Part shown: positions 52,273 to 61,783 of the stretch, piece by piece | Layout of the letters: the number at the start of each line of letters is the position of its first letter | Position numbering within the stretch: position 1 is the stretch's first letter | NCBI RefSeq assembly: GCF_030646925.1 | Contig: NZ_JAUSKL010000068.1 | Coordinates: forward strand, 1 to 64,000 | Direction: 5' to 3' | Source of the DNA: Candidatus Binatus sp. | GTDB taxonomy: Bacteria; Desulfobacterota; Binatia; Binatales; Binataceae | Length of the DNA stretch: 64,000 nucleotides | The notes under the pieces: model-generated | The model's input: the letters and a program-made list of their open reading frames with translations, nothing else | Told to the model about the DNA's origin: nothing | Database searches by the model: none | Position numbers and translations under genes: made by a program

Positions 52273-54942
52273 GTGGATTTGCCCAAAACTTTCGACTCGA
52301 AAGCCGCCGAGGAGCGATGGTTCCAGCGCTGGATCGACCTCGGCTACTTCACCGCCGACCCCAATCGCGACGGCAAGGTTTTCTCCGTCGTCATACCGCC
52401 GCCCAACGTCACCGGCCAGCTCCATCTCGGCCACGCGCTCAACGTCTCGCTGCAGGACATCATCGTCCGCACGCGGCGGATGCAGGGTTACAACACGCTC
52501 TGGCTGCCTGGCACCGACCACGCCGGCATCGCAACGCAGAACGCGGTCGAAAAGGACCTGGCCAAGGAAAAAAAGAATCGGCATACGATGGGCCGCGACG
52601 CGTTCGTCAATCGCGTCTGGGAATGGCGCGAGATGTACGGCAGCAGAATCCTCAATCAGCTTCGACGGCTCGGCGCGTCGTGCGATTGGAGCCGCGAACG
52701 CTTCACGCTCGATCCGGGCCTGTCGCGCGCGGTGACGAAAGTCTTCGTCGATCTTTACCACAAGGGCCTCATTTACCGCGCCAAGCGGATGATCAACTGG
52801 TGCCCGCGATGCGAAACGGCGCTCTCCGATCTCGAAGTCGATCACAAGGATGCGCAGGCGCATCTTTGGTACATCAGGTATCCGCTGGCCGATGGCAGCG
52901 GCGCGATCACGATCGCGACCACGCGCCCCGAGACGATGCTCGGCGACACCGCGGTCGCCGTGAATCCCAATGATGAGCGCTACACCGCGCTCGTCGGCAA
53001 GACGGTCGCACTACCGCTGGTCGGTCGCGAGATCAAGATAATCGCGGACGCGGCGATCGATCGGGAATTCGGCACTGGCGCGCTGAAGGTCACGCCCGGC
53101 CACGATCCCGTGGACTTCGAGCTCGGCCAACGACACGGCCTCGAGCAAATTTCAATTCTCGACGGCCGCGCCAACATCAACGAGAACGGCGGCGTGTATC
53201 GCGGGATGTCGCGCGAAGAAGCGCGCAAGCAAATCGTCAAGGATCTCGAAGCCGCCGGCCTGCTCGAAAAAATCGAGCCGCATTCGCATTCGATCGGCGT
53301 GTGCTCGCGATGCGATACCGTCGTCGAGCCGATGCTCTCCGAGCAGTGGTTCTTGGCGATGCGCGAGATGGCCGATCGCGCGATCGAGGCGGTGCGCAAC
53401 GGCGACACGACTTTCCATCCGAAGTTCTGGGAGAACACCTTTTTCAACTGGCTCGAAAACATCCACGACTGGTGCATCTCGCGGCAACTCTGGTGGGGCC
53501 ATCGCATTCCCGCGTATCGATGCGCGCGATGCGATCACCTCGTCGTCGCGATGGAACGTCCGCAGCGATGCCCCGAGTGCGACGGCTCCGATATCATCCA
53601 GGATGACGACGTGCTCGACACCTGGTTCAGCTCGGGCCTGTGGCCAATTTCGACGCTCGGATGGCCCGACGACACGCCGGACCTTCGCCGCTACTATCCG
53701 ACCAGCCTGCTGCTGACCGGCTTCGATATCATCTTTTTCTGGGTCGCGCGCATGATGATGTTCGGCCTCGAGTTCACCGGCAAGGTGCCGTTCAAGGACG
53801 TGTACATCACGCCGCTGGTGCGCGATGAACTCGGCAAGAAGATGACCAAGTCGAAGGGCAACGTCGTTGACCCGCTCGACCTGATGGAACAATACGGCGC
53901 CGACGCGGTGCGGTTCACGCTCGCGCAACTGGCGGCGCAGGGCCGCGACGTGATCCTGTCGCATGATCGGTTCGCCGCGGCGCGCGCATTCGCGAACAAA
54001 ATCTGGAACGCCGCGCGCTTCGTGAAGATGAATCTCGACGGCGCGCCCGAGCCCCTGCCGAAAGTCGAAATCAGTCAGCTCGGCTTGGCGGAACGATGGA
54101 TTCTGAGCCGCCTCGATTCCGCGATTCGCGAAGTGACGCGCTCGATCGATTCATACGAATTCAACGTCGCCGCGATGAAGCTCTATCAATTCATCTGGCA
54201 CGAGTTCTGTGATTGGTATATCGAGCTGTCCAAAGAACCGCTCAAAGCGGGCGGTGAGTGCCAGGCCGCGGCGCGCTGGGTGCTGGTGAACGTGTTCGAT
54301 CAGATGCTCCGATTGTTGCATCCGTTCATGCCGTTCGTCACCGAAGAAATCTGGCAGGTGATTCGCCCGTATCTCGATGAAGCGAATCTCGCGCCGCATC
54401 TGCCGATCGCGAAGTATCCCGAGCCGCTCGAGTCGAATCCGCTGTCGGACGCCGAGCAGATCGCGATGCAGCACTGTATCGAGGCGACCGAGGCGATCAA
54501 CTCGCTGCGCTCGCTGCTCGGATGGCACCCCGGCCAGCGCGTCAACGCGGTGATTATTCACTCGGAGCCTTTAACTGACGAGAGATGGGAATGGGAAAAG
54601 TACGTGCGTGTGTTGGGCAAACTGGAAAGCGTTCGGCGATATTCGGGGGACAAGGCATCAGGGCCATTGCTCCGCTCCGTTTTGACGCACTTGGCTTGGG
54701 CTGACGTGGGAATTGAGGTACCACCAGAATTCGATTACCAGCGAACCAGACAAAAGCTTCACAAGGAGCTTGAGGAAGCACGAAAGCATGCAGGCCAGCA
54801 TGAGGCACGGCTGAACGACGAAGGCTTTAGGCAGAAGGCGGACCCAGACACGATTGAGGACGTGAAGTCGCGATTCGACGAGTTACAATCTCTAACTCTT
54901 CGATTACAGCAACAAATCAAACAACTCGATTCAGTACAGTGA
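52273..54942 (+). CDS. valS: Valine--tRNA ligase
   Basis: 889 residues from GTG 52273 (AGGA at 52261-52264); an in-frame TTG two codons earlier is less well placed. Class I synthetase: HIGH motif in PPPNVTGQLHLGH, editing domain with TTRPETMLGDTAVAV, and KMSKS variant KKMTKSKGN. The end is the ValRS C-terminal coiled coil (YQRTRQKLHKELEEARKHAG ... LTLRLQQQIKQLDS). From about 54560 to the stop the base composition drops (for example 48% GC at 54721-54780), unlike the preceding 2.2 kb. Confidence 0.97.
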   Translation: MDLPKTFDSKAAEERWFQRWIDLGYFTADPNRDGKVFSVVIPPPNVTGQLHLGHALNVSLQDIIVRTRRMQGYNTLWLPGTDHAGIATQNAVEKDLAKEKKNRHTMGRDAFVNRVWEWREMYGSRILNQLRRLGASCDWSRERFTLDPGLSRAVTKVFVDLYHKGLIYRAKRMINWCPRCETALSDLEVDHKDAQAHLWYIRYPLADGSGAITIATTRPETMLGDTAVAVNPNDERYTALVGKTVALPLVGREIKIIADAAIDREFGTGALKVTPGHDPVDFELGQRHGLEQISILDGRANINENGGVYRGMSREEARKQIVKDLEAAGLLEKIEPHSHSIGVCSRCDTVVEPMLSEQWFLAMREMADRAIEAVRNGDTTFHPKFWENTFFNWLENIHDWCISRQLWWGHRIPAYRCARCDHLVVAMERPQRCPECDGSDIIQDDDVLDTWFSSGLWPISTLGWPDDTPDLRRYYPTSLLLTGFDIIFFWVARMMMFGLEFTGKVPFKDVYITPLVRDELGKKMTKSKGNVVDPLDLMEQYGADAVRFTLAQLAAQGRDVILSHDRFAAARAFANKIWNAARFVKMNLDGAPEPLPKVEISQLGLAERWILSRLDSAIREVTRSIDSYEFNVAAMKLYQFIWHEFCDWYIELSKEPLKAGGECQAAARWVLVNVFDQMLRLLHPFMPFVTEEIWQVIRPYLDEANLAPHLPIAKYPEPLESNPLSDAEQIAMQHCIEATEAINSLRSLLGWHPGQRVNAVIIHSEPLTDERWEWEKYVRVLGKLESVRRYSGDKASGPLLRSVLTHLAWADVGIEVPPEFDYQRTRQKLHKELEEARKHAGQHEARLNDEGFRQKADPDTIEDVKSRFDELQSLTLRLQQQIKQLDSVQ

Positions 54943-54986
54943 AGATCCGGGATTCTTCGGCGTCGCAGCCTTAGCCTCAGAATGAC
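54943..54986. repeat. Dispersed repeat B, copy 2 (inverted)
   Basis: Starts directly after the valS stop codon with AGATCCGGGATTCTTCG and ends CTCAGAATGAC, the inverse of 6240-6282. Confidence 0.65.
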
Positions 54987-55080
54987 AAAGTTGGTCAAGT
55001 TCGCTCGGTACGAGAAATGTCTAAGCTTTGCGTGATGGAAGTGAGAGCGTCACGAGATCGCTAAATCTAACCCAACCTGA

Positions 55081-55929
55081 ATGGAACTCCTTAGACAAAT
55101 CGATCTGACCGATCTCATCAGACGCGCGCTGGCGGAAGACTTAGGCCAGGGCGATATCACGACTGCTTCGACGGTCGCGCCCGGCGCGCAGGGCCGCGCG
55201 ACGATTCGCGTCAAGGAACCGCGCATTATTCTCGCCGGCGGCGTGCTGATCGAGCAGGTGATGCGACTCACCGGCACGAATCCGCGAATGACCTCACTCG
55301 CGCCCGAGGGCGCGCAACTGAAAGCTGGCGATACGCTCGCGGTGATCGAGGGCAATCTCGCAGGATTGCTGATCGGCGAGCGCACCGCGCTGAACTTCGT
55401 GCAACTGCTCTCCGGCGTCGCGACCACTACGCGCACCTACGTCGATGCGGTCGCGGGCACGCGCGCGAAAATTATCGACACGCGCAAAACGCACCCGGGG
55501 CTCCGCCTCGTCGAGAAATACGCGGTGCGCGTGGGCGGCGGCCACAATCATCGCGTGGGACTCGATAGCGGCGTGCTGATCAAGGAGAACCATATCGCGG
55601 CGGCGGGCTCGGTGACGAAAGCGATCCAGGGCGCGCACCGCCTCGCGCCGCACACGCTGAAAGTCGAAATCGAATGCGAGACGCTGGCGCAGGTCGAGGA
55701 GGCTCTGGGCGCAGGCGCCGACGCGATCCTGCTCGACAACATGCCGCTCGCCGATATCCACCTTGCGCGCGCGCTGGCGAAATCTAATGTTTTACTTGAA
55801 GTATCGGGCGGCGTCTCGCTCGATACCGTCCGTGGAATTGCCGAGACTGGCGTCGATCTGATCTCCGTCGGCGCGCTCACTCACTCGGCGCGCTTTCTCG
55901 ATATCAGCATGAGAATCCAGGTTCTGTGA
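55081..55929 (+). CDS. nadC: Nicotinate-nucleotide pyrophosphorylase (carboxylating)
   Basis: 282 residues. Quinolinate phosphoribosyltransferase of de novo NAD synthesis: converts quinolinate and PRPP to nicotinate mononucleotide. Signature DTRKTHPGLRLVEKYAVRVGGGHNHR and LIKENH are present, as is the C-terminal ILLDNMP ... VSGGVSLDTV ... GVDLISVGALTHS barrel. No nadA or nadB nearby. Its stop codon lies in the first unit of a 23-base tandem repeat that continues to the birA start. Confidence 0.97.
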   Translation: MELLRQIDLTDLIRRALAEDLGQGDITTASTVAPGAQGRATIRVKEPRIILAGGVLIEQVMRLTGTNPRMTSLAPEGAQLKAGDTLAVIEGNLAGLLIGERTALNFVQLLSGVATTTRTYVDAVAGTRAKIIDTRKTHPGLRLVEKYAVRVGGGHNHRVGLDSGVLIKENHIAAAGSVTKAIQGAHRLAPHTLKVEIECETLAQVEEALGAGADAILLDNMPLADIHLARALAKSNVLLEVSGGVSLDTVRGIAETGVDLISVGALTHSARFLDISMRIQVL

Positions 55930-55979
55930 TTACGAGAATCCAAATTCTCTGAATTGAAAATCCAGGTCCTCTGAATGGC
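55911..55979. repeat. Three imperfect 23-base tandem repeats bridging nadC and birA
   Basis: Units at 55911-55933, 55934-55956 and 55957-55979 share (G/A)AGAATCCAnnTTCTnTGA-like sequence. Unit 1 contains the nadC stop codon; unit 3 contains the birA start. The unit also has a GAGAAT / ATTCTC inverted arm in copy 2. Confidence 0.75.
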
Positions 55980-56778
55980 GCAGAATCCTTACCTTCGAAT
56001 CGAACGCGGCGCGCCCGGCACGATTGGCTGGCGAATTCATTACTTCGAGGAGATCGACTCGACGCAGAACTTCGCGCGCGAACTGGCTGCAAACGATGCG
56101 GCCGAGGGCACCGTCGTGATCGCCGAGAAGCAAAGCGCGGGGCGCGGCCGGATGGGCCGCACGTGGCATTCGCCGTCGGGCGTGAATCTCTACGCGACGA
56201 TTATTTTGCGGCCGACGATTTCGCTGGCCGAGGTATCGAAACTCAGCCTGGTCGCGGGTGTCGCCGCGGCCGAGGCGCTGGAGCGCGAGGCAGTGGGAAT
56301 CGTCGCCCTCAAGTGGCCCAATGACATATGGCTGCGCGGCCGTAAAGCTGGCGGCATTATCGCCGAAGCGCTTTCCGATTCGCATCAGCAACTATCGAGC
56401 GTGCTGCTCGGTATCGGCATCAATATAAATCTCACCGTCGACGACCTCCCGGCTGAACTGCGGGACAAGGCGACTTCGCTGCGCATCGCTACGGGCCATG
56501 CATGCGATCGAATTGCGATCGCCGAATCGCTTTTTTCTCTGCTCGACTCTCGCTATAGGGAAACTCTGAGCGGTGGGTTCGAGTCGGTGCGTGCTGCGTG
56601 GGAGCGCTACTCGGCGCTCACCGGCAAACGCGTGTCGATTCTCGACGGAGGGTTGCGCAAGACTGGCGTGGTGAAGGGTATCGACGTCGACGGCGCGCTG
56701 CTGCTGGACATCGGCGAAAATGTGGAGCGTATAGTTGCGGGAGAGGTGAGCGTCGAAGGCGCGTACGACGACATGTAA
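55975..56778 (+). CDS. birA: Biotin--[acetyl-CoA-carboxylase] ligase, monofunctional
   Basis: 267 residues. Attaches biotin to carboxylase carrier proteins via biotinyl-AMP. The phosphate loop GRGRMGRTWHSP (56-67), LKWPNDIWL with catalytic Lys, GGIIAEA and LGIGININL are present; a C-terminal SH3-like domain ends VAGEVSVEGAY. It lacks an N-terminal DNA-binding domain, so it does not act as the biotin repressor. Only 45 bases after nadC, inside a tandem repeat. Confidence 0.96.
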   Translation: MAQNPYLRIERGAPGTIGWRIHYFEEIDSTQNFARELAANDAAEGTVVIAEKQSAGRGRMGRTWHSPSGVNLYATIILRPTISLAEVSKLSLVAGVAAAEALEREAVGIVALKWPNDIWLRGRKAGGIIAEALSDSHQQLSSVLLGIGININLTVDDLPAELRDKATSLRIATGHACDRIAIAESLFSLLDSRYRETLSGGFESVRAAWERYSALTGKRVSILDGGLRKTGVVKGIDVDGALLLDIGENVERIVAGEVSVEGAYDDM

Positions 56779-56863
56779 CGAGTCCTAAATAAACTGCTTC
56801 GATCGGGGCTGGACGCCTTTTGATCGGCGTCGGTCCCGGCGGGCATGAAGAGAGGTACTCTTT

Positions 56864-58975
56864 ATGGCTGTGGAGGAAATCGGACGTCTGAGGACTATCG
56901 CGATCGTGGGCCAGGGTGGAACCGGCAAGACCCAGCTCTGCGATGCGATGCTCTTCACCGCAGGCGCGACAACCCGGCTCGGCCGTCCCGACGATGGCAG
57001 CGCGGCGACGGATTTCGAGCCTGAAGAAATCAACCATCACATCTCGATCAACGCTGCCTTTCATCATTTCAACTGGAAAAAGACCGAAGTAATTTTCGCC
57101 GATACGCCCGGCTATAGCGCGTTTTTGCCGGAGACGATCACGACGCTGCGCGCCGTCGATAGCGTGGTGATGCTGGTCAGTCCGGGCGCCGACACCAAAG
57201 TCGAGTCGGAAAAAATCTGGGCTGCGGCCGAAGAGCTGAAACTCCCGCATATCGCGTTCGTGTCACGGCTCGATCGCGAACGGACCAGTTTCGATTCGGC
57301 GATGAAGGACCTTGAAAAGATTCTCGGTGCGCATCCGGTGGCATTGACGATCCCGATTGGCGAAGAGCTCAATTTCAAGGGCGTCATCGACGTGCTCGCG
57401 ATGAAGGCGCTCACCTACAGCGATGCCAGCGGCAAAGCTAAAGAAGAAGAACTGTCCGGCGACTTGAAAGCGCAGGCGGAAGCCGCGCGCAGCGCAGTAT
57501 TCGAAGCGGTCGCTGAGACCGACGACGCATTGCTCGAAAAATACCTCGAGGCCGGTACGCTCGAAGAGGCGGAAGTGCGAAGCGCCCTCCACGCCGCCGT
57601 CCTCGCTGGAAAAATAACGCCAGTGTTTTGCGGCTCCGGCGCGAAGAACGTCGGCGTGGGACCATTGCTCGACGCGATTATGACCATGCTGCCGGCGCCC
57701 AACGAACGTCCGCCGGTGGAATGCCAGAATCCGACCACCGGCGAGGCGCAAAATCGTCCCGCCGATCCGGCCGCACCGCTGAGCGCTTTGGTGTTCAAGA
57801 CGGTGATCGATCCGTTCGCGGGCAAGCTCTCGATTTTCCGCGTGATCTCGGGACGCGCGCAGAGCGATGCGACCGTTTACAACTCGTCGCGCGAATCGAA
57901 GGAACGCTTCGGACAGTTGCTCCGGCTCGAAGGCAAGAAGCAAAGCCCGATCGCGAGTGCGATCGCCGGCGAAATAGTGGCGGTCGCTAAACTCAAAGAT
58001 ACCACGACCGGCGACACGCTATGCGATGAGAAAGCGCCGGTGCTGGTGATGCCGCCGCTGACGCGTCCGACCGGCGTCATCTCGTTTGCGGTGCGGCCCA
58101 AGAGCAAGAACGACGAAGAGAAATCCTCAGCGGCGCTGCAGAAGCTGCTCGAGGAAGATCTCGCCTTGGAGATGCATCGCGACCCGCAGACGCACGACAT
58201 CATATTGTCCGGCACCGGCCAGATGCATATCGAGCTGACGGTCGAGAAGCTGCGGCGAAAATTCAACGTCGATGTCGAACTGCAGGCGCCCAAGGTGCCG
58301 TACAAGGAGACGATCAAGGGGCGCGCTGAATCGCAGGGCAAGTACAAGCGGCAGAGCGGCGGGCGCGGCCAATACGGCGATTGCTGGCTCAAGATTGAAC
58401 CCAATCCGCGCGGCAAGGGCTTCGAGTTCGTCGATCAGATTGTCGGCGGCGTGATTCCGCGCAACTTTATCCCGTCGGTGGAGAAGGGCGTACGCAACAC
58501 GCTGCCCGAGGGATTCCTCGCGGGCTATCCCATGGTCGATGTGAAAGTCACCGTGTTCGACGGCAGCTATCACGACGTCGACTCGTCGGACATGGCGTTC
58601 CAGATTGCGGCGTCGATGGGCTTCAAGGCGGCGCTCGAAAAAGCGAAGCCGATCATTCTCGAACCGATCGTCGCGGTTGAGGTGGCGTGCCCTGACGAAT
58701 GCATGGGCGACGTGATTGGCGATCTGAATTCGCGGCGCGGTAAAGTCCTCGGGATGGATTCGAAGGGGCACGGGCAGGTGATCAAGGCGCAAGTGCCGAT
58801 GTCGGAAGTGCTCAAGTATGCGCCGGATCTCCGCTCGATCACGTCGGGACGAGGATCGTTCGAGCAGCATTTCTCGCATTACGAAGAAGCGCCGGCGCCG
58901 GTCGCGGAGAAGATAATCAAGGAGACGCACGCGGCGCGCGAGGCGGCGGGCGCTAAGGCGCACGCGCACGCGTGA
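56864..58975 (+). CDS. Elongation factor G-like GTPase (EF-G-2/FusA2 type)
   Basis: 703 residues with all five EF-G domains, but a divergent GTPase core: P-loop GQGGTGKT (16-23) instead of AHIDAGKT, DTPGYSAF (80-87) with Tyr83... in place of the catalytic switch-II His of DTPGH, and SRLDRE (134-139) in place of NKMDR. Domain IV-V (GRGQYGDCWLKIEP, SYHDVDSSDMAFQIAASMGFK) is conserved. The C-terminal tail is Ala/His-rich (AKAHAHA). This is a paralogue, not the main translocase; by family it may act in ribosome recycling, rescue or slow translocation. No rps/rpl/tuf gene is adjacent, as expected for a paralogue. Confidence 0.9.
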   Translation: MAVEEIGRLRTIAIVGQGGTGKTQLCDAMLFTAGATTRLGRPDDGSAATDFEPEEINHHISINAAFHHFNWKKTEVIFADTPGYSAFLPETITTLRAVDSVVMLVSPGADTKVESEKIWAAAEELKLPHIAFVSRLDRERTSFDSAMKDLEKILGAHPVALTIPIGEELNFKGVIDVLAMKALTYSDASGKAKEEELSGDLKAQAEAARSAVFEAVAETDDALLEKYLEAGTLEEAEVRSALHAAVLAGKITPVFCGSGAKNVGVGPLLDAIMTMLPAPNERPPVECQNPTTGEAQNRPADPAAPLSALVFKTVIDPFAGKLSIFRVISGRAQSDATVYNSSRESKERFGQLLRLEGKKQSPIASAIAGEIVAVAKLKDTTTGDTLCDEKAPVLVMPPLTRPTGVISFAVRPKSKNDEEKSSAALQKLLEEDLALEMHRDPQTHDIILSGTGQMHIELTVEKLRRKFNVDVELQAPKVPYKETIKGRAESQGKYKRQSGGRGQYGDCWLKIEPNPRGKGFEFVDQIVGGVIPRNFIPSVEKGVRNTLPEGFLAGYPMVDVKVTVFDGSYHDVDSSDMAFQIAASMGFKAALEKAKPIILEPIVAVEVACPDECMGDVIGDLNSRRGKVLGMDSKGHGQVIKAQVPMSEVLKYAPDLRSITSGRGSFEQHFSHYEEAPAPVAEKIIKETHAAREAAGAKAHAHA

Positions 58976-58997
58976 GCACGCGCCGTGCGCTTAATCC

Positions 58998-59063
58998 TAA
59001 CCTCGCCCGTTCCTTTACGGGAGATGCGGCCGAAGTCGCGGAACGCGACGAGGCGGTGAGGGC
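58998..59063. repeat. Dispersed repeat C, copy 2 (inverted)
   Basis: Starts TAACCTCGCCCGT and ends GAGGCGGTGAGGG, the inverse of 6314-6380. Follows the EF-G-like gene. Confidence 0.6.
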
Positions 59064-59210
59064 TCCGGATCGCGTGCTGGTGTAGGCTCTTTGTTTTCGA
59101 TTTTTCGCTACCTCGCGAGCAACATCGCCAACTGTGGCACGATGTCGCCACAGATGAAGATCGTGGAATCCAGCGCGATGAACGAACAGGCGATCCAGCA
59201 CTTTCACTTA

Positions 59211-59259
59211 CCCGCCGCCGGAGCGGCGGGCCTCCTCTCCCGTAAAATAACGGGAGAGG
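59211..59259. repeat. Two adjacent perfect hairpins (repeat C-related)
   Basis: CCCGCCGC/GCGGCGGG (59211-59230) is followed by CCTCTCCCGT/ACGGGAGAGG (59234-59259); the second stem matches that of repeat C copy 1. Lies 35 bases before the DUF2905 start. Confidence 0.6.
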
Positions 59260-59293
59260 TATTAAGACGGCAGCCTGCGCTCTATCGAGTGGG

Positions 59294-59506
59294 ATGGCGG
59301 GGATAGGGAAAGCGCTGGTGTTCGCCGGGATCGCTATTGCGATCGCCGGGCTCGCGATTTGGGGACTCTCGTCGGCGCCGTATTTTGGCCGGCTGCCGGG
59401 CGACATCTACATCCGACGCGGCAATTTCACCTTCTATTTTCCGCTGGCGACGAGCATTCTCATCAGCATAATAGCGACTATACTATTCTCGCTGATGAGG
59501 CGTTGA
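59294..59506 (+). CDS. DUF2905 family small membrane protein
   Basis: 70 residues with two hydrophobic helices (ALVFAGIAIAIAGLAIWGL and LATSILISIIATILFSLM) around the family signature GRLPGDIYIRRGNFTFYFPLA. Function unknown; the family is widespread in envelope-gene neighbourhoods. Its TGA overlaps the proposed TTG start of the sensor kinase gene, suggesting translational coupling. Confidence 0.9.
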   Translation: MAGIGKALVFAGIAIAIAGLAIWGLSSAPYFGRLPGDIYIRRGNFTFYFPLATSILISIIATILFSLMRR

Positions 59507-61737
59507 ATAATTCGGAAAAATCGATAAGTCCGCATCGCCTGGCGGAGCGTAAGCGCCGCCGCCGCGAACTGATTGCGGTCGGCGTGGCGGCTGCGACGCT
59601 GCTCGCGTTCGTGCTGGCGCAGACCGAGCTGCCGCCGCTGACGCGTCATACTTCGCTCGGGTCGAACCTCGCGGTTATCACGCTGTTCAACCTGAGCTTT
59701 TTGTTGCTCGGGCTGATGCTGTTCCTGGTCGGCCGCAATCTTGCGAAAGTTATTTTCGAGCGGCGCCGCGGGCTTATCGGATCGAAGTTGCAGGTCCGGC
59801 TGGTCGCGGGATTTATCGCGGTGGCGCTGATACCGAGCGCGTTTCTGCTCTACGTGTCGGGCGTATTTCTGCACGCCGATATCAATAGCTGGTTCAATCC
59901 CGCCTACGAGCACATCCTGGACGATTCGCTCGAAATCGCGAAGACCTACTACCTGAATTCAGCCAACAACGCGTCGCATTACGCGCGCGTGCTGGCCGGT
60001 GAGATCGCGACGCGCGGATTGCTGGCATCGAACCGGCGCAACGAGCTGAAACTGTTCATCGACAAGCGCCAGCAGGAATACAACCTCGGCACGATCGAGG
60101 TGTTTTCGTCGGATCGCAAGCTGCTGCTGATCGATATCAGTCCGAAGATTCCGACCGGGATAGGCGCCTCGCCCGATTCACCGATCATCTCGCAGACGCT
60201 GAAGGGGCAGGCGCTAACGCGCACCGATCGCCTGGGCGGCGCGGACGTGATCCGCGGTTCGGCGCCGATTTACGTGTCGCCCGAAAGCGACAACGTAATT
60301 GGCGCGGTGCTGGTGGATTATTATTTGCCGAAGAGTCTTTCGACGCGCGCGAGCGATATCTCGAACGTGTCGGAAGATTATTTTCAACTGCGCATCCTGC
60401 GCCAGCCGATCCTGAACAGTTACATCATGACGCTGGTGCTGATTGGGCTGGTGGTGGTGACGCTGGCGAGCTGGTTCGGGATGTTTTTGGCGCGCGGAAT
60501 CACCGGCCCAATCAAGTTGCTGGCGCGCGGGACGCAGGCGATCGCGCGGGGCGATCTCAACTACAAGATTCCGGCGGTGGGCGACGACGAGATCGGCCAT
60601 CTGGTGGATTCGTTCAACCAGATGACGTCGGATCTGCGCGCGTCGGCGGAAGAACTCGAGCGGCGGCGGCAATACACGGAGACGTTGCTGGCGAACGTCT
60701 CGGCGGGAGTGGTTGGCCTCGATAGCGACGGCGTCGTCACGACGATCAATCCCTGCGCGGAACGGTTGCTCGGCCTCGATGGGGCGTCGGTGATTGGAAA
60801 TCACTATCTGAACTGTTTCCCGCCGCGGCTTGGGTCGGCGCTCGACGATCTGTTTTCGTCGGCGATGCGTCCGCGCGAAGCGCGTTTGACGGTGAAGCTC
60901 GAAGTCGCAGGGGCGGAGGCCGAACTGATGATGACGGCGAGTCCGCTCGGCGACAGCGCGGATGGATCGGCGGGGACGGTGCTGTTTTTCGAGGACGTCA
61001 GCCAGATCGCGAAAGTGGAGCGGATGGAAGCGTGGCGCGAAGTCGCGCGGCGAATCGCGCACGAAATCAAGAATCCGCTGACGCCCATTCAGTTGTCGGC
61101 CGAGCGGATGCGCCGGCAACTCGCGTCGCGGCCCGGAATCGAGGCGGCGCTGGTCGAGGAATGCACCAAGACGATCATCGGCGAAGTTGAAGATTTGAAA
61201 AAGCTGGTCAACGAGTTCTCGTCGTTCGCGCGGATGCCGCATCTGAATCCAGTGCCGAACGATATCAACGCGCTGGCGAGCGAGGCGGTCGGCAACTTCC
61301 GCGAGGCCAATCCCGCGGTGGAGTTCAACCTGGAACTCGACGCGAGTATTCCGCTGATACCGATCGATCGCGAGGCGATGAAACGCGCGGTGGTCAATCT
61401 GCTCGACAACGCGGTGGGCGCGACGACGGCGTACAACAAGCTGAACGGCGAGCGGCCGTCGATCGAGGTGCGGAGCCGATGGTATCGCGCGAAGTCGATG
61501 GTGACGCTGGAGGTCGCGGACAACGGGCCGGGAATCGATCCGCGGCTGCGCACGCGAATTTTCGAGCCGTACTATTCGAGCAAGCGCGGCGGCACCGGAC
61601 TCGGCCTTGCGATCGTTTCGGCGGTGGTGACGGACCATCATGGGTTCGTCCGGGTGGTGGACAACCAGCCGCGCGGAAGTAGATTCGTCATCGAATTTCC
61701 TGTAAGAGATCAAGCATTCGCAAAGGCGATCGGCTGA
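59503..61737 (+). CDS. ntrY: NtrY-type membrane sensor histidine kinase
   Basis: About 744 residues from TTG 59503, overlapping the previous stop (TTGA); the frame is open upstream but that region lies inside the DUF2905 gene and looks non-coding. Three N-terminal helices and a fourth (YIMTLVLIGLVVVTLASWFGMFL) enclose a large periplasmic sensor region; then HAMP (GITGPIKLLARGTQAIARGDLNYKI, about 332), a PAS domain, HisKA with phospho-acceptor His520 in RRIAHEIKNPLTPIQ, and HATPase (NLLDNAVGA, NGPGIDP, GGTGLGLAIV). Order and motifs match NtrY. It lies 46 bases before the receiver-LpxC fusion, its likely phosphorylation partner. Confidence 0.93.
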   Translation: MNNSEKSISPHRLAERKRRRRELIAVGVAAATLLAFVLAQTELPPLTRHTSLGSNLAVITLFNLSFLLLGLMLFLVGRNLAKVIFERRRGLIGSKLQVRLVAGFIAVALIPSAFLLYVSGVFLHADINSWFNPAYEHILDDSLEIAKTYYLNSANNASHYARVLAGEIATRGLLASNRRNELKLFIDKRQQEYNLGTIEVFSSDRKLLLIDISPKIPTGIGASPDSPIISQTLKGQALTRTDRLGGADVIRGSAPIYVSPESDNVIGAVLVDYYLPKSLSTRASDISNVSEDYFQLRILRQPILNSYIMTLVLIGLVVVTLASWFGMFLARGITGPIKLLARGTQAIARGDLNYKIPAVGDDEIGHLVDSFNQMTSDLRASAEELERRRQYTETLLANVSAGVVGLDSDGVVTTINPCAERLLGLDGASVIGNHYLNCFPPRLGSALDDLFSSAMRPREARLTVKLEVAGAEAELMMTASPLGDSADGSAGTVLFFEDVSQIAKVERMEAWREVARRIAHEIKNPLTPIQLSAERMRRQLASRPGIEAALVEECTKTIIGEVEDLKKLVNEFSSFARMPHLNPVPNDINALASEAVGNFREANPAVEFNLELDASIPLIPIDREAMKRAVVNLLDNAVGATTAYNKLNGERPSIEVRSRWYRAKSMVTLEVADNGPGIDPRLRTRIFEPYYSSKRGGTGLGLAIVSAVVTDHHGFVRVVDNQPRGSRFVIEFPVRDQAFAKAIG

Positions 61738-61783
61738 TGCGACCCTTGCCGCGCGACCGCGCGATTCCGGAGAAATAATTGCT

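Larger units (their letters stand above)
58976..59293. other. 318-base gap with repeat C copies before the DUF2905/ntrY genes
   Basis: Holds an inverted copy of repeat C (58998-59063), a small hairpin CTGTGGC/GCCACAG (59132-59153), and two adjacent perfect hairpins (59211-59259). No coding region or clear promoter seen. Confidence 0.7.

Noticed and set aside
59132-59153. Sigma-54 promoter before ntrY (TGGCAC in the hairpin)
   Set aside because: The required TTGC-type -12 element is absent; the sequence is a simple CTGTGGC/GCCACAG hairpin.
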